From positions 1 to 64,000 of the forward strand of contig CAZPXH010000007.1 in NCBI GenBank assembly GCA_964591085.1: a DNA stretch of 64,000 nucleotides, written 5' to 3'. Source of the stretch: CAZPXH01 sp964591085 (GTDB lineage: Bacteria > Spirochaetota > Spirochaetia > DSM-27196 > CAZPXH01). Below the pieces are notes generated by a model. That model was not told where the DNA came from and ran no database searches. It was given only the letters and a program-made list of their open reading frames with translations. Of the stretch, positions 1-9,343 are shown in pieces. The first letter of the stretch is position 1. The number at the start of each line of letters is the position of its first letter. Made by a program: the position numbers and the translations under genes.

Positions 1-119
1 CCGGACCGCTCGCGTCGCTTCCACGACGCGGCGCCCCTACGATCCCTCACGCAGGATCTAGTGTCTCATCGTACCAGGCAATCACTCCGGAACGCCGCGA
101 TGGGGACGATACTCCAATT
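1..119. other. Window edge, no gene seen
   Basis: I see no convincing open frame, RNA or repeat here. It lies just downstream of the stop codon of the minus-strand hypothetical gene that follows. Confidence 0.5.
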
Positions 120-827
120 CTATAGAACCGCGCCGATGGCTGTCTGAGCTATAGGTCCCGCCAGTTTCGCAATCCTCGAGACGGCCTCGCGTCGGCCCTG
201 TCGGGTCGCGGCCTTGATTGCCTTCTGGTCAATAGCGGATTTCTGATCATCGGTAAGCTTTCCCGAGTTTCTAACGGCGTCAATGAATGCAGCAACGGTC
301 TCTTTGTCATCCTTACCTATCAGGGCGAGAAGATCGAACGCCGGAATGCGCATGAGGTCCTGATTGAACCCGTAATCGGCGAAGGCACCGATCGAGTCGA
401 ATCGTGTGATGAGTAGTTCCTTGACTGCCTTGTTGTGTACCATGACTGCGACTGTACCGTTCTTGTACCACTCATCTGCCGGGCGTGCGTTTTCGACCAG
501 TGGTCGCAGCAACGCAGGTAGCTCGGTGTCAGAGGGTTCCCGGCCGTATAGGCTTGCACTCTGTTCGATGTAGCTCTTGATCCTGCCGATCGGAAGATTG
601 AGCTGCTTAGCCAGCCGAGATTGGTCCTGCCTATTCAAGCGGTAGTACTTCAGCTGATCGTGCACGCCGGAAAAACGTTCGTCTCCATCAACTGACCTTA
701 GCATCGCGTAGTGAAAGAGCAGCAGATTCAGGTCGCTCTTCATGTAGCTACCGAATTTGGGAGACGTCACGAGATTCAGCACGTCCTCCTCGAAGCTGTT
801 CGTCAGGACTACCTTCTCGCTCTCCAT
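120..827 (-). CDS. Unrecognised protein, 235 aa
   Basis: I do not recognise this family. I chose the ATG at 827 because GAGGTG stands 5 bases before it; the frame stays open upstream but without a better start. The first 80 residues are mostly helical and leucine-rich and contain a possible helix-turn-helix around RLAKQLNLPIGRIKSYIEQ. The last 15 residues are hydrophobic and small, ending GPIAQTAIGAVL, which could be a membrane-associated tail. It follows rmlB in the same direction after about 150 bases. It may be an accessory or defence-type gene at the edge of the polysaccharide cluster, but no function can be assigned. G+C is low, like the rest of the cluster. Confidence 0.6.
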   Translation of the reverse strand: MESEKVVLTNSFEEDVLNLVTSPKFGSYMKSDLNLLLFHYAMLRSVDGDERFSGVHDQLKYYRLNRQDQSRLAKQLNLPIGRIKSYIEQSASLYGREPSDTELPALLRPLVENARPADEWYKNGTVAVMVHNKAVKELLITRFDSIGAFADYGFNQDLMRIPAFDLLALIGKDDKETVAAFIDAVRNSGKLTDDQKSAIDQKAIKAATRQGRREAVSRIAKLAGPIAQTAIGAVL

Positions 828-983
828 ACGTTCACCTCGCGTCCAATGTATGGACCGCCCCGTAGCCGTATTCAAACCTGCCATATTGCGTGCACGCTCG
901 GCCGAAAGAGTGTCAGCGTGCGGCAAAGGATAGACGCAATCAATGGCCAGGGATCACAGTATGCGGATCCATCAGCGACACAA

Positions 984-2063
984 CTACCGTCGAGCGTAGT
1001 TCTTTTCGATCCAGTCCTTGTAGTCGCCGGACTGGACGGATGCCACCCAGTCGGTGTTGTCCAGGTACCAGCGGACGGTGGAGCGGAGGCCTTCTTCGAA
1101 GGTGTAGCGCTGCGTCCACCCGAGGTCACGCTTGATCTTCGAGCAGTCGATGGCGTAGCGCCGATCGTGGCCGGGGCGGTCCTTCACGAAGGTGATGAGA
1201 TCCAGGGCTTCCTGCTTGTCGCGACCAAGCTCTTCCGAGGCAAGTACGCACAACTCTCTGACGAGCTCAATATTCGTCCACTCGTTGTCCCCGCCCACGT
1301 TGTAGGTCTCGCCGGCAGGAGCGGTGTTCATGATGGTCCAGATCGCGGATGCGTGGTCTTCCACGTAGAGCCAGTCGCGGATGTTCTTGCCGTCGCCGTA
1401 GACGGGTAGCGGCTTACCGTCGCGGATGTTGAGGATCATGACGGGCAGGAGCTTCTCGGGAAACTGATACGGCCCGTAGTTGTTCGAGCAGTTGGAGATG
1501 GTAATGGGAAGGTTGAAGGTATGCGCGTAGGCGCGTGCGAGGTGATCGGATGAGGCCTTCGAGGCGGAGTAAGGGCTTCGCGGATCGTACGGAGTGGTCT
1601 CGAGAAACGCACCGGTCTCACCGAGCGAGCCGTAGACTTCGTCCGTGCTCACGTGATGGAACAGAACGTCTTGGTGGTCGGTCCAGTGCGCGCGGGCGGC
1701 CTCGAGGAGGTTGAAGGTGCCCAGGATGTTGGTGTCTATGAACTCCTTGGGGCCCAGGATGGAGCGGTCTACGTGGCTTTCTGCCGCGAAGTGAACGACG
1801 GCGTCTACGTCGAACTCGCGGAAGAGGTTCAGGACGAGCTCGGCGTCGCAGATGTCGGCGTGCCGGAAGATGTACCGCTGGTCTCCGTGCTCCTCGTGGA
1901 TATCGGAAAGATTGAGCGGGTTTCCGGCGTAGGTGAGCTTGTCCAGGTTAACGACTCGACCGGTGAAGTCACGCTGGGCGAACAAATACCGAATGAAGTT
2001 GGAGCCAATGAACCCGGCGCCGCCGGTTACGAGGATGTTCTTGAGCGAGCGGTCGGTCGTCAT
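984..2063 (-). CDS. rmlB: dTDP-glucose 4,6-dehydratase
   Basis: RmlB catalyses the second step of dTDP-L-rhamnose synthesis, turning dTDP-glucose into dTDP-4-keto-6-deoxyglucose with bound NAD. The protein is 359 residues, normal for the family. It has the Rossmann motif GGAGFIGSN near residue 14, a Thr-Asp-Glu segment (HVSTDEVYGS) and the extended-SDR YSASK catalytic motif, with the typical NNYGPYQFPEKL stretch following. It is the last gene of an rmlA-rmlC-rmlD-rmlB operon: its ATG overlaps the rmlD stop by 4 bases, which implies translational coupling. Family assignment is secure; the end use is presumably rhamnose in the surface polysaccharide encoded to its right. Confidence 0.96.
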   Translation of the reverse strand: MTTDRSLKNILVTGGAGFIGSNFIRYLFAQRDFTGRVVNLDKLTYAGNPLNLSDIHEEHGDQRYIFRHADICDAELVLNLFREFDVDAVVHFAAESHVDRSILGPKEFIDTNILGTFNLLEAARAHWTDHQDVLFHHVSTDEVYGSLGETGAFLETTPYDPRSPYSASKASSDHLARAYAHTFNLPITISNCSNNYGPYQFPEKLLPVMILNIRDGKPLPVYGDGKNIRDWLYVEDHASAIWTIMNTAPAGETYNVGGDNEWTNIELVRELCVLASEELGRDKQEALDLITFVKDRPGHDRRYAIDCSKIKRDLGWTQRYTFEEGLRSTVRWYLDNTDWVASVQSGDYKDWIEKNYARR

Positions 2064-2953
2064 GCGCGGGACTCCTTGGATTCTGTTGCGATTTCATTGA
2101 GATAGCGTTGCAGGCCGTCCTGCCAACTGGGAATCGAGATCCCGAGCTCGGAGCGGAGCTTCTCCGTGTCGAGCACGGAGTAAGCCGGACGCTTGGCGGG
2201 GGTTGGATACTCGCTCGTGGAAATGGGCATGACTTCACAAGCCTTGCAAACCAGATCCGCGGTGCGAGCCCTATCGTAGATCGCGCTTGCGAATCCATGC
2301 CAGGTGGTCTCGCCACTATTGGTGAAGTGGTAGATACCGTACGCGTCGCTCTGGGCTTCCACGAAGCGTACGATCGCGTCCGCAAGGTCAGGCGCGTAGG
2401 TGGGCGAGCCGTGCTGATCCGCGACGACCTTTATCTCATCGCGCTCGTTCATGAGACGGAGCATCGTGGAGACAAAGTTCTTGCCGTGAAGCCCGTAGAG
2501 CCATGCGGTTCGGACGATGATGTGCGACGGAGTCGCTTCCGCAAGAAGCTGCTCTCCGGCGAGTTTCGTACGGCCGTAAGCACCAAGGGGATTGGTCGGG
2601 TGGTAGGGCTGATACGGTTCCGATGCGCTGCCGTCGAACACGTAGTCGGTGGAGACGTGGATGACTGAGGCGCCCACGTCGGTCGCAGCGCGGCCGATGT
2701 TCCGAACGCCTTCTGCGTTGATCCGGTAGGCGAGCTCCTCTTCCTCTTCGGCTTTGTCCACGGCGGTGTAGGCCGAGCAGTTGACGATCCAGCGTGGCGT
2801 CACGGCGTGCGCGGTTTCGCGCAGGTCCGCGGGATCGGTGATGTCGCAGTCCATGTCGGTCGCGTGGAAGGATAGTGCGCTCCGCTTGAGGCGGCCGGCG
2901 ACCTCGTGACCAAGCATGCCCTTGTACCCAATGAGCCAGACGTCAACGGTCAT
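2060..2953 (-). CDS. rmlD: dTDP-4-dehydrorhamnose reductase
   Basis: RmlD reduces dTDP-4-keto-L-rhamnose to dTDP-L-rhamnose with NAD(P)H, the last step of the pathway. The 297-residue protein opens with a Rossmann fold (GYKGMLGHEV), has the HVSTDYVFDG segment and the SDR Tyr/Lys pair in YGRTKLAGE, followed by RTAWLYG. These are hallmark features of the RfbD family. The start overlaps the rmlC stop by 4 bases and its own stop overlaps rmlB, so the four genes form a tight unit. Nothing in the sequence looks damaged. Confidence 0.96.
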   Translation of the reverse strand: MTVDVWLIGYKGMLGHEVAGRLKRSALSFHATDMDCDITDPADLRETAHAVTPRWIVNCSAYTAVDKAEEEEELAYRINAEGVRNIGRAATDVGASVIHVSTDYVFDGSASEPYQPYHPTNPLGAYGRTKLAGEQLLAEATPSHIIVRTAWLYGLHGKNFVSTMLRLMNERDEIKVVADQHGSPTYAPDLADAIVRFVEAQSDAYGIYHFTNSGETTWHGFASAIYDRARTADLVCKACEVMPISTSEYPTPAKRPAYSVLDTEKLRSELGISIPSWQDGLQRYLNEIATESKESRA

Positions 2954-3498
2954 GCGAAGACCTCGGCGTCCGCAAAGGCGGGGAGGATCTGGTCCTTCTC
3001 AGAGACCGTGACATCGGTGAGCGGCCAGTCGATCGCGATCGTGAGATCATCCCACCGGATGCCGCGCTCGGACGCTTTGTCGTATTCGGCGGTGCACTTG
3101 TAGACGACGTGTGCGGTCTCGCTATGCACGACGAATCCGTGCGCGAAGCCGGGCGGGATGTAGAGCATGGTGTGATTGGTCTCGGAGAGCTCGACGCCTA
3201 CCCACTGTCCGAAGGTAGGAGAGCTACGACGAACGTCCACCGCTACGTCCCAGACGCTCCCGGTCACGACGCGGACGAGTTTGCCCTGCGCGTGCGGCGG
3301 GAGCTGGTAGTGGAGTCCTCGGAGGACTCCCCTTGAGGAGAGTGAGTGGTTGTCCTGAATGAAGGTCTCCGTGATCCCACCATCGCGAAAGGCGCTCTCC
3401 TTGTACGTTTCAAGGAAGAAGCCGCGGTCGTCGCCGAAGGCCTTTGGTTCCACAATGACAAGGCCGTCGAGCTCGGTTGGCTTGAACTCGAAGGGCAT
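2950..3498 (-). CDS. rmlC: dTDP-4-dehydrorhamnose 3,5-epimerase
   Basis: RmlC epimerises C3 and C5 of the 4-keto-6-deoxyglucose intermediate. The 182-residue cupin-fold protein carries the expected FLETYKESAF segment, the QDNHSLSSRGVLRGLHYQ block with the catalytic His, and GFAHGFVVHSE later. The start ATG shares one base with the rmlA stop (TGATG), so translation is coupled. Length and motifs are standard. Confidence 0.96.
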   Translation of the reverse strand: MPFEFKPTELDGLVIVEPKAFGDDRGFFLETYKESAFRDGGITETFIQDNHSLSSRGVLRGLHYQLPPHAQGKLVRVVTGSVWDVAVDVRRSSPTFGQWVGVELSETNHTMLYIPPGFAHGFVVHSETAHVVYKCTAEYDKASERGIRWDDLTIAIDWPLTDVTVSEKDQILPAFADAEVFA

Positions 3499-4367
3499 CA
3501 GTCGCGCTCCAGAACGTTGAGCAGGTACTCGCCATATCCTGACTTTAGGAGAGGCTCTGCAAGCGCACGGAGCTGCTTGTCGTCTATAAATCCCATCTGG
3601 TAGGCGATTTCCTCGATGCAGGAGATCTTGAGTCCCTGGCGTTCCTCAATGGTGCGCACGAAGAGTGTCGCGTCCACGAGCGAGGCGTGGGTCCCGGTGT
3701 CGAGCCAGGCGAATCCCCGCCCCATGAGCTGTACGTGGAGGTCGCCGCGCTCGAGGTAGGTCTTGTTGACGTCTGTGATTTCAAGCTCGCCGCGCGGGGA
3801 GGGTTTGAGGTCGTGGGCAATCTTCACGACGTCGTTGTCGTAGAAGTAGAGGCCGACTACTGCGTAGTTGGAGCGGGGTTTGGTGGGTTTTTCTTCGAGC
3901 GAGAGGACTCGCTGGTTCTCGTCAAACTCGACAACGCCGTATCGTTCGGGGTCGTTGACGTAGTAGCCAAAGACGGTCGCGCCGGTCTTCTGGTTGGCTG
4001 CGGCGCGGAGCATCTCCGGGAGGCCGTGGCCGTAGAAGATGTTGTCGCCAAGGACGAGGCAGACGGAGACGTCGCCGATGAAGTCTTTGCCCACACGAAA
4101 GGCGTCTGCGAGGCCCCGGGGGGCGTCCTGAACGGCGTAGCTGAGTGACAGGCCGATCTGGCTGCCGTCGCCCAGAAGATCACGGAATCGTGGGGTGTCT
4201 TCGGGCGTTGAGATGATCAGTATCTCCTGGATTCCGGCCAGCATGAGGACTGAGAGGGGATAGTGGATCATGGGTTTGTCGTAGACCGGCAGCAATTGCT
4301 TGCAGACTACTTGGGTGATGGGATAGAGACGGGTGCCGGCTCCGCCGGCGAGGATGATGCCTTTCAT
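3498..4367 (-). CDS. rmlA: Glucose-1-phosphate thymidylyltransferase
   Basis: RmlA condenses glucose-1-phosphate with dTTP to dTDP-glucose and is usually the feedback-controlled entry step. I set the start at ATG 4367 (MKGIILAGGAGTRLYP), preceded by AGGAGAT at good spacing; the frame is open for 60 codons further upstream, but that part is not family sequence. The protein is 289 residues with the nucleotide-binding GGAGTRLYP loop at residues 8-16, KPMIHYPLSVLM, LGDNIFYG and EEKPTKP motifs. It is the first gene of the rml operon and follows a non-coding gap of about 340 bases that may hold its promoter. Confidence 0.96.
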   Translation of the reverse strand: MKGIILAGGAGTRLYPITQVVCKQLLPVYDKPMIHYPLSVLMLAGIQEILIISTPEDTPRFRDLLGDGSQIGLSLSYAVQDAPRGLADAFRVGKDFIGDVSVCLVLGDNIFYGHGLPEMLRAAANQKTGATVFGYYVNDPERYGVVEFDENQRVLSLEEKPTKPRSNYAVVGLYFYDNDVVKIAHDLKPSPRGELEITDVNKTYLERGDLHVQLMGRGFAWLDTGTHASLVDATLFVRTIEERQGLKISCIEEIAYQMGFIDDKQLRALAEPLLKSGYGEYLLNVLERD

Positions 4368-4711
4368 CTTTGATGATCTCCTTTCAAACGGCTTCAGCTG
4401 CATTCGCCGATGCAACAGACGAAATCGGTAAGAAGAAGCAGTCGTGGCCATACCGAAGGCAATCTGCTCCACGAGAGCCACGACCGAGCTCCAAGCTTTT
4501 GCGAACGTTATTATCAGGCCACAACGGAGTTCATGAAGGAACTTCAACCAGTGTCCGAGTGTTGTCTACATCGTCGTCGTAACCCAGCTGTGATACCAGT
4601 TCGTCTTGGGTGTGCCTCTAAGGCATGTTCCTTCTCGCAAACGAGACCGCAGTCCTTGTGCCGTACCCACCACCTGAAAGATCACTCTTGCGCGTAGAGC
4701 ATCCGATAGAC
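4368..4711. other. Intergenic gap upstream of rmlA
   Basis: About 340 bases between the end of a glycosyltransferase gene and rmlA. The only frames are short and lack coding character. It should contain the rmlA ribosome-binding site (near 4372-4380) and probably a promoter, but I cannot point to convincing -35/-10 boxes. Confidence 0.5.
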
Positions 4712-5824
4712 TCAGTTATTGACAGCATCAAGCACTAACTTCATCTGTTGCAGCCAGCTAAATTGCTGAGCGTAGGCAACGATCGTGGATGAATGGACGC
4801 GCAAGCCACAATACCAAGAGACGAGCGCCCCCACGTTGATATCGGACTCGTCCGGAGGAGCTCGATAGACGAAGTCAAGAGACTCCGGAAGATCCGGATC
4901 GTGTTCGGAGAAAACCACCGGAAGTCCCCTAGCAAGGTATTCGCGATTCTTCAGTGAGCGAACTTCGCTCATTCCTTTGCGGTGAACAGCAAGAGATCCA
5001 ACCGCTATATCAGTGGCGGCCATCACTTTTTCCAGATCGGAGTCGAACAACGCCCCGGAGAAGACGACGGAGCCCCCTACGTTTAGGTCGGAGACCAGTC
5101 GCTTCAGCTTTTTGATTTCGGCACCATCACCTATAACGTTCAAGACGACATTCACTGGCGGCTCACTCCGCCGGTATTTCGCAATGCCCTGGATCAGCCT
5201 ATCAATGCCGTGCCAGAAATTTACGCTTGAGACAGAAGACAGTACAACCGTATCATTCGTGGCCCGCCCCACTGCACGACTCAGCGGTCGTATCCGCGCG
5301 AAGTCAATGCCATTACTAATCCTAACCGTTGGTACTCTCCAGATGCTACGATGACTGGAAAACGTGACAATCCGATCGATGAAGTTGGGCAACAGACGGC
5401 GAGTCAGCCTATCCAAAAGCAATAGAATGCGCTTGATGAGACCGAAACGGTATTCACCGTCGTAGGGAAACGTCGGGATCTCTACGAGAACCGTCACCCG
5501 TGGGTATCGCCGCCGGATTCTGTAGAGAAACCAGACGAAGCAAGGGTCAGATAGGGCGTAACGAATGTACAAGAAGTCGAATTCGCGGGTTCGAAGAGCT
5601 GACCAAACGCAGCTCCAACGCAGAAGACGAGCTTGGAGTCCCGTGCCAACACGACACACCCGGCTGTCATTGATCAGCAGTTCAGCTCCGGACAAACTCA
5701 CCCAATCACAATGACCTGATAGTGACCGAACGGCTTCGACCTGCGCTACGAGCTTATTGCGTATCCCACGTTCTCCGCTCCCGGCAATGTCGAACGGAGA
5801 CACGAAGACATTCCGTGGATTCAT
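4712..5824 (-). CDS. GT4-type glycosyltransferase
   Basis: A cytoplasmic glycosyltransferase of the GT-B fold, probably adding a sugar to the lipid-linked polysaccharide repeat. The 370-residue protein has the two-domain layout of family 4: an N-terminal acceptor half, then from about residue 190 the nucleotide-sugar half with NFWHGIDRLIQG, the VIGDGAE loop, SGALFDSDLEKVMAATDIAVGS and a Glu-containing segment SLKNREYLARGLPVV. The start ATG has AGAGG 7 bases before it. Donor and acceptor cannot be read from the sequence. G+C is lower than in the housekeeping genes. Confidence 0.85.
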   Translation of the reverse strand: MNPRNVFVSPFDIAGSGERGIRNKLVAQVEAVRSLSGHCDWVSLSGAELLINDSRVCRVGTGLQARLLRWSCVWSALRTREFDFLYIRYALSDPCFVWFLYRIRRRYPRVTVLVEIPTFPYDGEYRFGLIKRILLLLDRLTRRLLPNFIDRIVTFSSHRSIWRVPTVRISNGIDFARIRPLSRAVGRATNDTVVLSSVSSVNFWHGIDRLIQGIAKYRRSEPPVNVVLNVIGDGAEIKKLKRLVSDLNVGGSVVFSGALFDSDLEKVMAATDIAVGSLAVHRKGMSEVRSLKNREYLARGLPVVFSEHDPDLPESLDFVYRAPPDESDINVGALVSWYCGLRVHSSTIVAYAQQFSWLQQMKLVLDAVNN

Positions 5825-5943
5825 AGGTCGGCCTCTGCAGTTATCCGAGTGTTCAGAAACGCGTGATCGTAGTGGATGCGCCTCGGTTCTCGCCTATCCA
5901 TAAACTTGCAGAATGATTCTGGAGAGACACTCACGAAGCGATC

Positions 5944-7110
5944 TTAGTCGCTCGTCTGGATAGAAGAGCTTGAAGTGAGCGTGAAGCGCTCGTATATCGC
6001 TGCCGCGTCTTTCGGATCGAAATGTTTGCGCGCATAGGTGGCGACCTCTTGGCGCGATACGGCTTGCCGCTTGTGAACGATCGCCAAGATACCATTCGCA
6101 ACACCTCTGATCGAGGGATTCACGAACTCCGAGTACGCTGCTGGAACGTGTCCCCAGACACCCCATTCCTTCGTTCCCAACACGAGGCAGCCGCACGACA
6201 AGGCCTCAAGGTAGACCAGGCCAAGAGTTTCCGGTGCGCTAGGAAGCACCAAACACTGGGCGTGGCGATAGTATTGGACGACAGTGGCCTTTGGCTGCCA
6301 GCCAAGGAACATGATTCTCTTTGTTAGCCCAAGTTCGGCGGCAAGTCGCTCCAGAGTATCGCGCTCCTCGCCTTGGCCGATCACAATCAGTCGCCATGAC
6401 CCAAGCCTGGAACCAATCCGATGTAGTGCGTGTACTACGAGATCGATGTTCTTGCGCCGGGTGAGCTTACCGACGCAGACGAGAGTGAGTTGATGGCGAG
6501 TCTCGGATTGCGCAACAACGGGAGCCGGCTGACAGGAGATGTCAACGCCAGAAAACAGGATTTCCGGATACGCGTTGTCCAGTGGGCAAAGAGCTTCGAC
6601 CCGTCGCCGAATGCCGTGTGATCGAAAACCGACGGATTCAGCTCGCGTCAGGGCATATCGTAAGATGACGCGTTTGATGGGATGCTGTAGAAAACCGACA
6701 TCTGAGGAGTGTAGAACGGCCTTGAACCTCAGTCGGGACCAGAAGAGCTTGAGAATGGCGACAAGTATTATCGAGTCGAACATATGGGCTGTTACACCGA
6801 CAGCTTTGGTTGACCGCAACGTCCACCATAGCTTGATCACGTTGCCAAGGTTTAGCCACGGGATCTTGTAGTATTTGGACGCGAGAACTGGTCTATTCTC
6901 GTAGCGGTGAATCCCGCTGGTTACGCCATCGGGGTACTGCTTCGTAAACGTGAAAAGGTCGTAGTACAGGGGTCGAATGAAGACGTATTTGACGGCTCCG
7001 TCACGACAGAGATCGATGACCGCAGTCGTCATCTTCTCTCTGCGGTTCTGATCGTCTGATATGGGCAGTAGTGTGGTGAATACTGCCCATCGCTGTGCCT
7101 TTATGCCCAT
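5944..7110 (-). CDS. GT4-type glycosyltransferase
   Basis: A second GT-B glycosyltransferase of the cluster, 388 residues from ATG 7110. An alternative TTG start at 7179 would add 23 residues; AAGGAT precedes the chosen ATG only at a long distance, so the start is uncertain. The C-terminal half has the family-4 signature: VCVGKLTRRKNIDLVVHAL, VIGQGEERDTLERLAAELGL, MFLGWQPKATVVQYY and PSAPETLGLVYLEALSCG, which includes the E-x7-E donor-binding motif. The gap to the next glycosyltransferase gene is about 120 bases. Confidence 0.87.
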   Translation of the reverse strand: MGIKAQRWAVFTTLLPISDDQNRREKMTTAVIDLCRDGAVKYVFIRPLYYDLFTFTKQYPDGVTSGIHRYENRPVLASKYYKIPWLNLGNVIKLWWTLRSTKAVGVTAHMFDSIILVAILKLFWSRLRFKAVLHSSDVGFLQHPIKRVILRYALTRAESVGFRSHGIRRRVEALCPLDNAYPEILFSGVDISCQPAPVVAQSETRHQLTLVCVGKLTRRKNIDLVVHALHRIGSRLGSWRLIVIGQGEERDTLERLAAELGLTKRIMFLGWQPKATVVQYYRHAQCLVLPSAPETLGLVYLEALSCGCLVLGTKEWGVWGHVPAAYSEFVNPSIRGVANGILAIVHKRQAVSRQEVATYARKHFDPKDAAAIYERFTLTSSSSIQTSD

Positions 7111-7415
7111 AGATGTTGATCCATCATCCTTGCGGTATTGGGATGCGCTCAGAACCGCATGCCTTACATGTGAGTCCAAAGGGACTTGGACTTAGCTAGC
7201 CCAATGGATGCTCATCGCACTCTGCTTGTGCCACGTTGGGGCTCCAGCGAAAGTGTCGCAGAAACGATCAAGATCATGCGCTGGTTCTCAATGCCGGATA
7301 GGCTCATGAAAACAGCATCGCGCACATGGGGATCTGATACGGCCAGACTTCTCAGAGCTGCGTGAAGTCTGAACGACGGTCACGCGATCCATTCAGACTC
7401 GTACGTAGGCTCCTC
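7111..7415. other. Intergenic gap in the glycosyltransferase region
   Basis: Just over 300 bases between two minus-strand glycosyltransferase genes. I see no open frame, RNA or strong repeat. It may hold a promoter for the two GT4 genes, but no clear boxes are visible. Confidence 0.45.
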
Positions 7416-8246
7416 TTACTGATTCCTAGCGGTGCCGTTAATCTTCCTGCGTCCAGCATCAGCGAACCACCCCCATTTGTTGAAGTACTGGACGGCGCTG
7501 TAGATATGGCGCATCACATGGGGAAAACTTGAATACGACTGTCGAGCCCGACCGTGCTCGATCGTTGCGGTCTGAAGGCAAACCGCACCCGACGCGGTGA
7601 AGAAGCGCCTCGACAAGTCAACATCCTCCATATAGAGAAAGAAGCGTGGGTCAAAAAGGCCAACATCGGCAGCAACCGAGGTCCTCACTATCATGAAGCA
7701 TCCGGTCAGGCTGGGAGCAGACACCATCGTTCTTCCGGCGAACCGTGCTGTAAGGCTCCGCCGAGGAACATCGCGCTTGCGATCCAAGGGCAGTAGAAAC
7801 CGCCGCAGCAAAAGACTCAGGGGATCCGGCAACAAACGATACGATTCGTGGAGTCTCCCATCGAAGCCATACACTCGTGGCACAGCGATTCCAACATAAT
7901 CGTTCGCCTTCATGAAGGAGACGATCTTTTGAACCGCAGACTCGAAATCTCGCACATCCGGATTGAGCAGGCAGTGATAAGAAGCTCTACCCGACAGTTC
8001 CGAGAAAGCAAGATTGTGGGCTCTTCCGAATCCGATGTTCTCGCCAAGGTGCCTGTATGATGTAGCGAAAGGGTAAAGACTAAGCTGCGTGTGATCAAAA
8101 ACCCGGGTAGAGGAATTGTCAATAATCGCGAGGTGAACAGTCAATTCGAGACGCGCTAGCCCGTTCAGGACTGGACGCACATCTTCCACGGTATGGTTGT
8201 AAAGCACCAGCGATGCGGTCAAGTCGAACTCACTAACTCGGCTCAC
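7416..8246 (-). CDS. GT2 glycosyltransferase, rhamnosyltransferase-like
   Basis: A GT-A fold family-2 glycosyltransferase of 276 residues. The N-terminal segment SLVLYNHTVEDVRPVL and IIDNSS, then GENIGFGRAHNLA and LLNPDV (a DxD-like site), TGCFMIVR and FFLYMEDVDLSRR are typical of WbbL-like rhamnosyltransferases, which fits the rmlACDB genes in the same cluster. I placed the start at GTG 8246, with GGGGAG 8 bases upstream; a TTG two codons earlier is possible. It sits about 20 bases behind the EpsG-like gene in the same operon. The sugar specificity is an inference from family likeness only. Confidence 0.85.
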   Translation of the reverse strand: MSRVSEFDLTASLVLYNHTVEDVRPVLNGLARLELTVHLAIIDNSSTRVFDHTQLSLYPFATSYRHLGENIGFGRAHNLAFSELSGRASYHCLLNPDVRDFESAVQKIVSFMKANDYVGIAVPRVYGFDGRLHESYRLLPDPLSLLLRRFLLPLDRKRDVPRRSLTARFAGRTMVSAPSLTGCFMIVRTSVAADVGLFDPRFFLYMEDVDLSRRFFTASGAVCLQTATIEHGRARQSYSSFPHVMRHIYSAVQYFNKWGWFADAGRRKINGTARNQ

Positions 8247-8266
8247 GTGCAACTCTCCCCTGTCTC

Positions 8267-9343
8267 TTATATCGCGAGTCTATACGGCCGCATCAGGCCA
8301 ATTACAAACAAATACGCCATGAAAACGAGCATCGCGAGACCAACTAGAGCAGTGGTTTTTTGCTGAACCTCCGGGCCTGCGGACGCCAGGTCAGCGACCA
8401 AGACTGGTTCGGCAATCGCTAGAATTTCTCTTCCGCGGTATGCAACTACAGGAAAGTCGCTCATAAGGAAGAAGAACGCAATTGATAACGCATACAGCTT
8501 GGTCATTACGTGGCGAGCGCTATTCTTGGTAGAAATCCTCTGGACCGTCAGGATCGCCCACGCCGCGATCGCAGCCCTGACCAGTACGAGAGGCCCAAAG
8601 AGATTGATGTCTGTCCTCTGACCTCGCGACAGTTGCTCAAGATACGTACCGATCCGAGGGATAAACCGCCCAAAGGCCTGAGACGCTACGGTGCGGGCAA
8701 GAGGAAGCGATGCGATCCCGAGGCCGACAGCAATAAGAACCAACAGCAGGTAAATTTGGTGACGAGTTCGGTCTCGTTTCAGAAAGAAGATCACCAAAAA
8801 CATGAGGGAGCTCACATGAATGGTAGACGCCAAAATCGTCAATAGCACGGGACGGAGGCGATAGCCGCGAGTGTACCAATAAAGCCCCATCAACAGAAAG
8901 CCGCTGGCCAAGCCGGCACGAATCTGTGTCATCTCGTGCAGCATGAAATACGTGGCTACGTACAGAAGGACTGCAAACGGAGGATTCGCGGATAGCAATC
9001 GAAAGGCTCGGATTTTTAGGCCAACCGACAACGCTGCAATACCCGTCGTGAACAAGTAGAAAGGGGCTTGGAGCCAATGCCTGAAGACTGACATTACCAA
9101 AGTGAATCCTATGTCAGTCGGCGCGGCAGTTGGGTTCTCGATATAGGTCCGAACAGGCTGAGCACGCTCGTACAGTCTCGAATACACATCGTAGTCACGA
9201 TCGACCCCTGGTCCACGGACTCCGGCGATCACGGTGAGCGCAAGAAAGACCGCGATGTAGAACCACGTCTCGGTTGCCTCTCCCCTCCGCACAATTAACG
9301 TCGCGAGAAGAACGAATGCGAAGAGGAATAGATAGACCGTCAT
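8267..9343 (-). CDS. EpsG-like polysaccharide polymerase
   Basis: An integral membrane protein of 358 residues with roughly ten hydrophobic segments. The segment GVRGPGVDRDYDVYSRLYE after the second helix is the usual signature of the EpsG family, the Wzy-like polymerases that join lipid-linked repeat units at the outer face of the inner membrane. The start overlaps the stop of the upstream GT2 gene by 4 bases. In this cluster it is the best candidate for the polymerase, working with the Wzx flippase encoded at 15794-17131. Confidence 0.82.
   Translation of the reverse strand: MTVYLFLFAFVLLATLIVRRGEATETWFYIAVFLALTVIAGVRGPGVDRDYDVYSRLYERAQPVRTYIENPTAAPTDIGFTLVMSVFRHWLQAPFYLFTTGIAALSVGLKIRAFRLLSANPPFAVLLYVATYFMLHEMTQIRAGLASGFLLMGLYWYTRGYRLRPVLLTILASTIHVSSLMFLVIFFLKRDRTRHQIYLLLVLIAVGLGIASLPLARTVASQAFGRFIPRIGTYLEQLSRGQRTDINLFGPLVLVRAAIAAWAILTVQRISTKNSARHVMTKLYALSIAFFFLMSDFPVVAYRGREILAIAEPVLVADLASAGPEVQQKTTALVGLAMLVFMAYLFVIGLMRPYRLAI

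Noticed and set aside
4370..4697. Short plus-strand frames between rmlA and the glycosyltransferase gene
   Set aside because: They have no ribosome-binding sites or recognisable motifs and partly mirror the rmlA upstream region.
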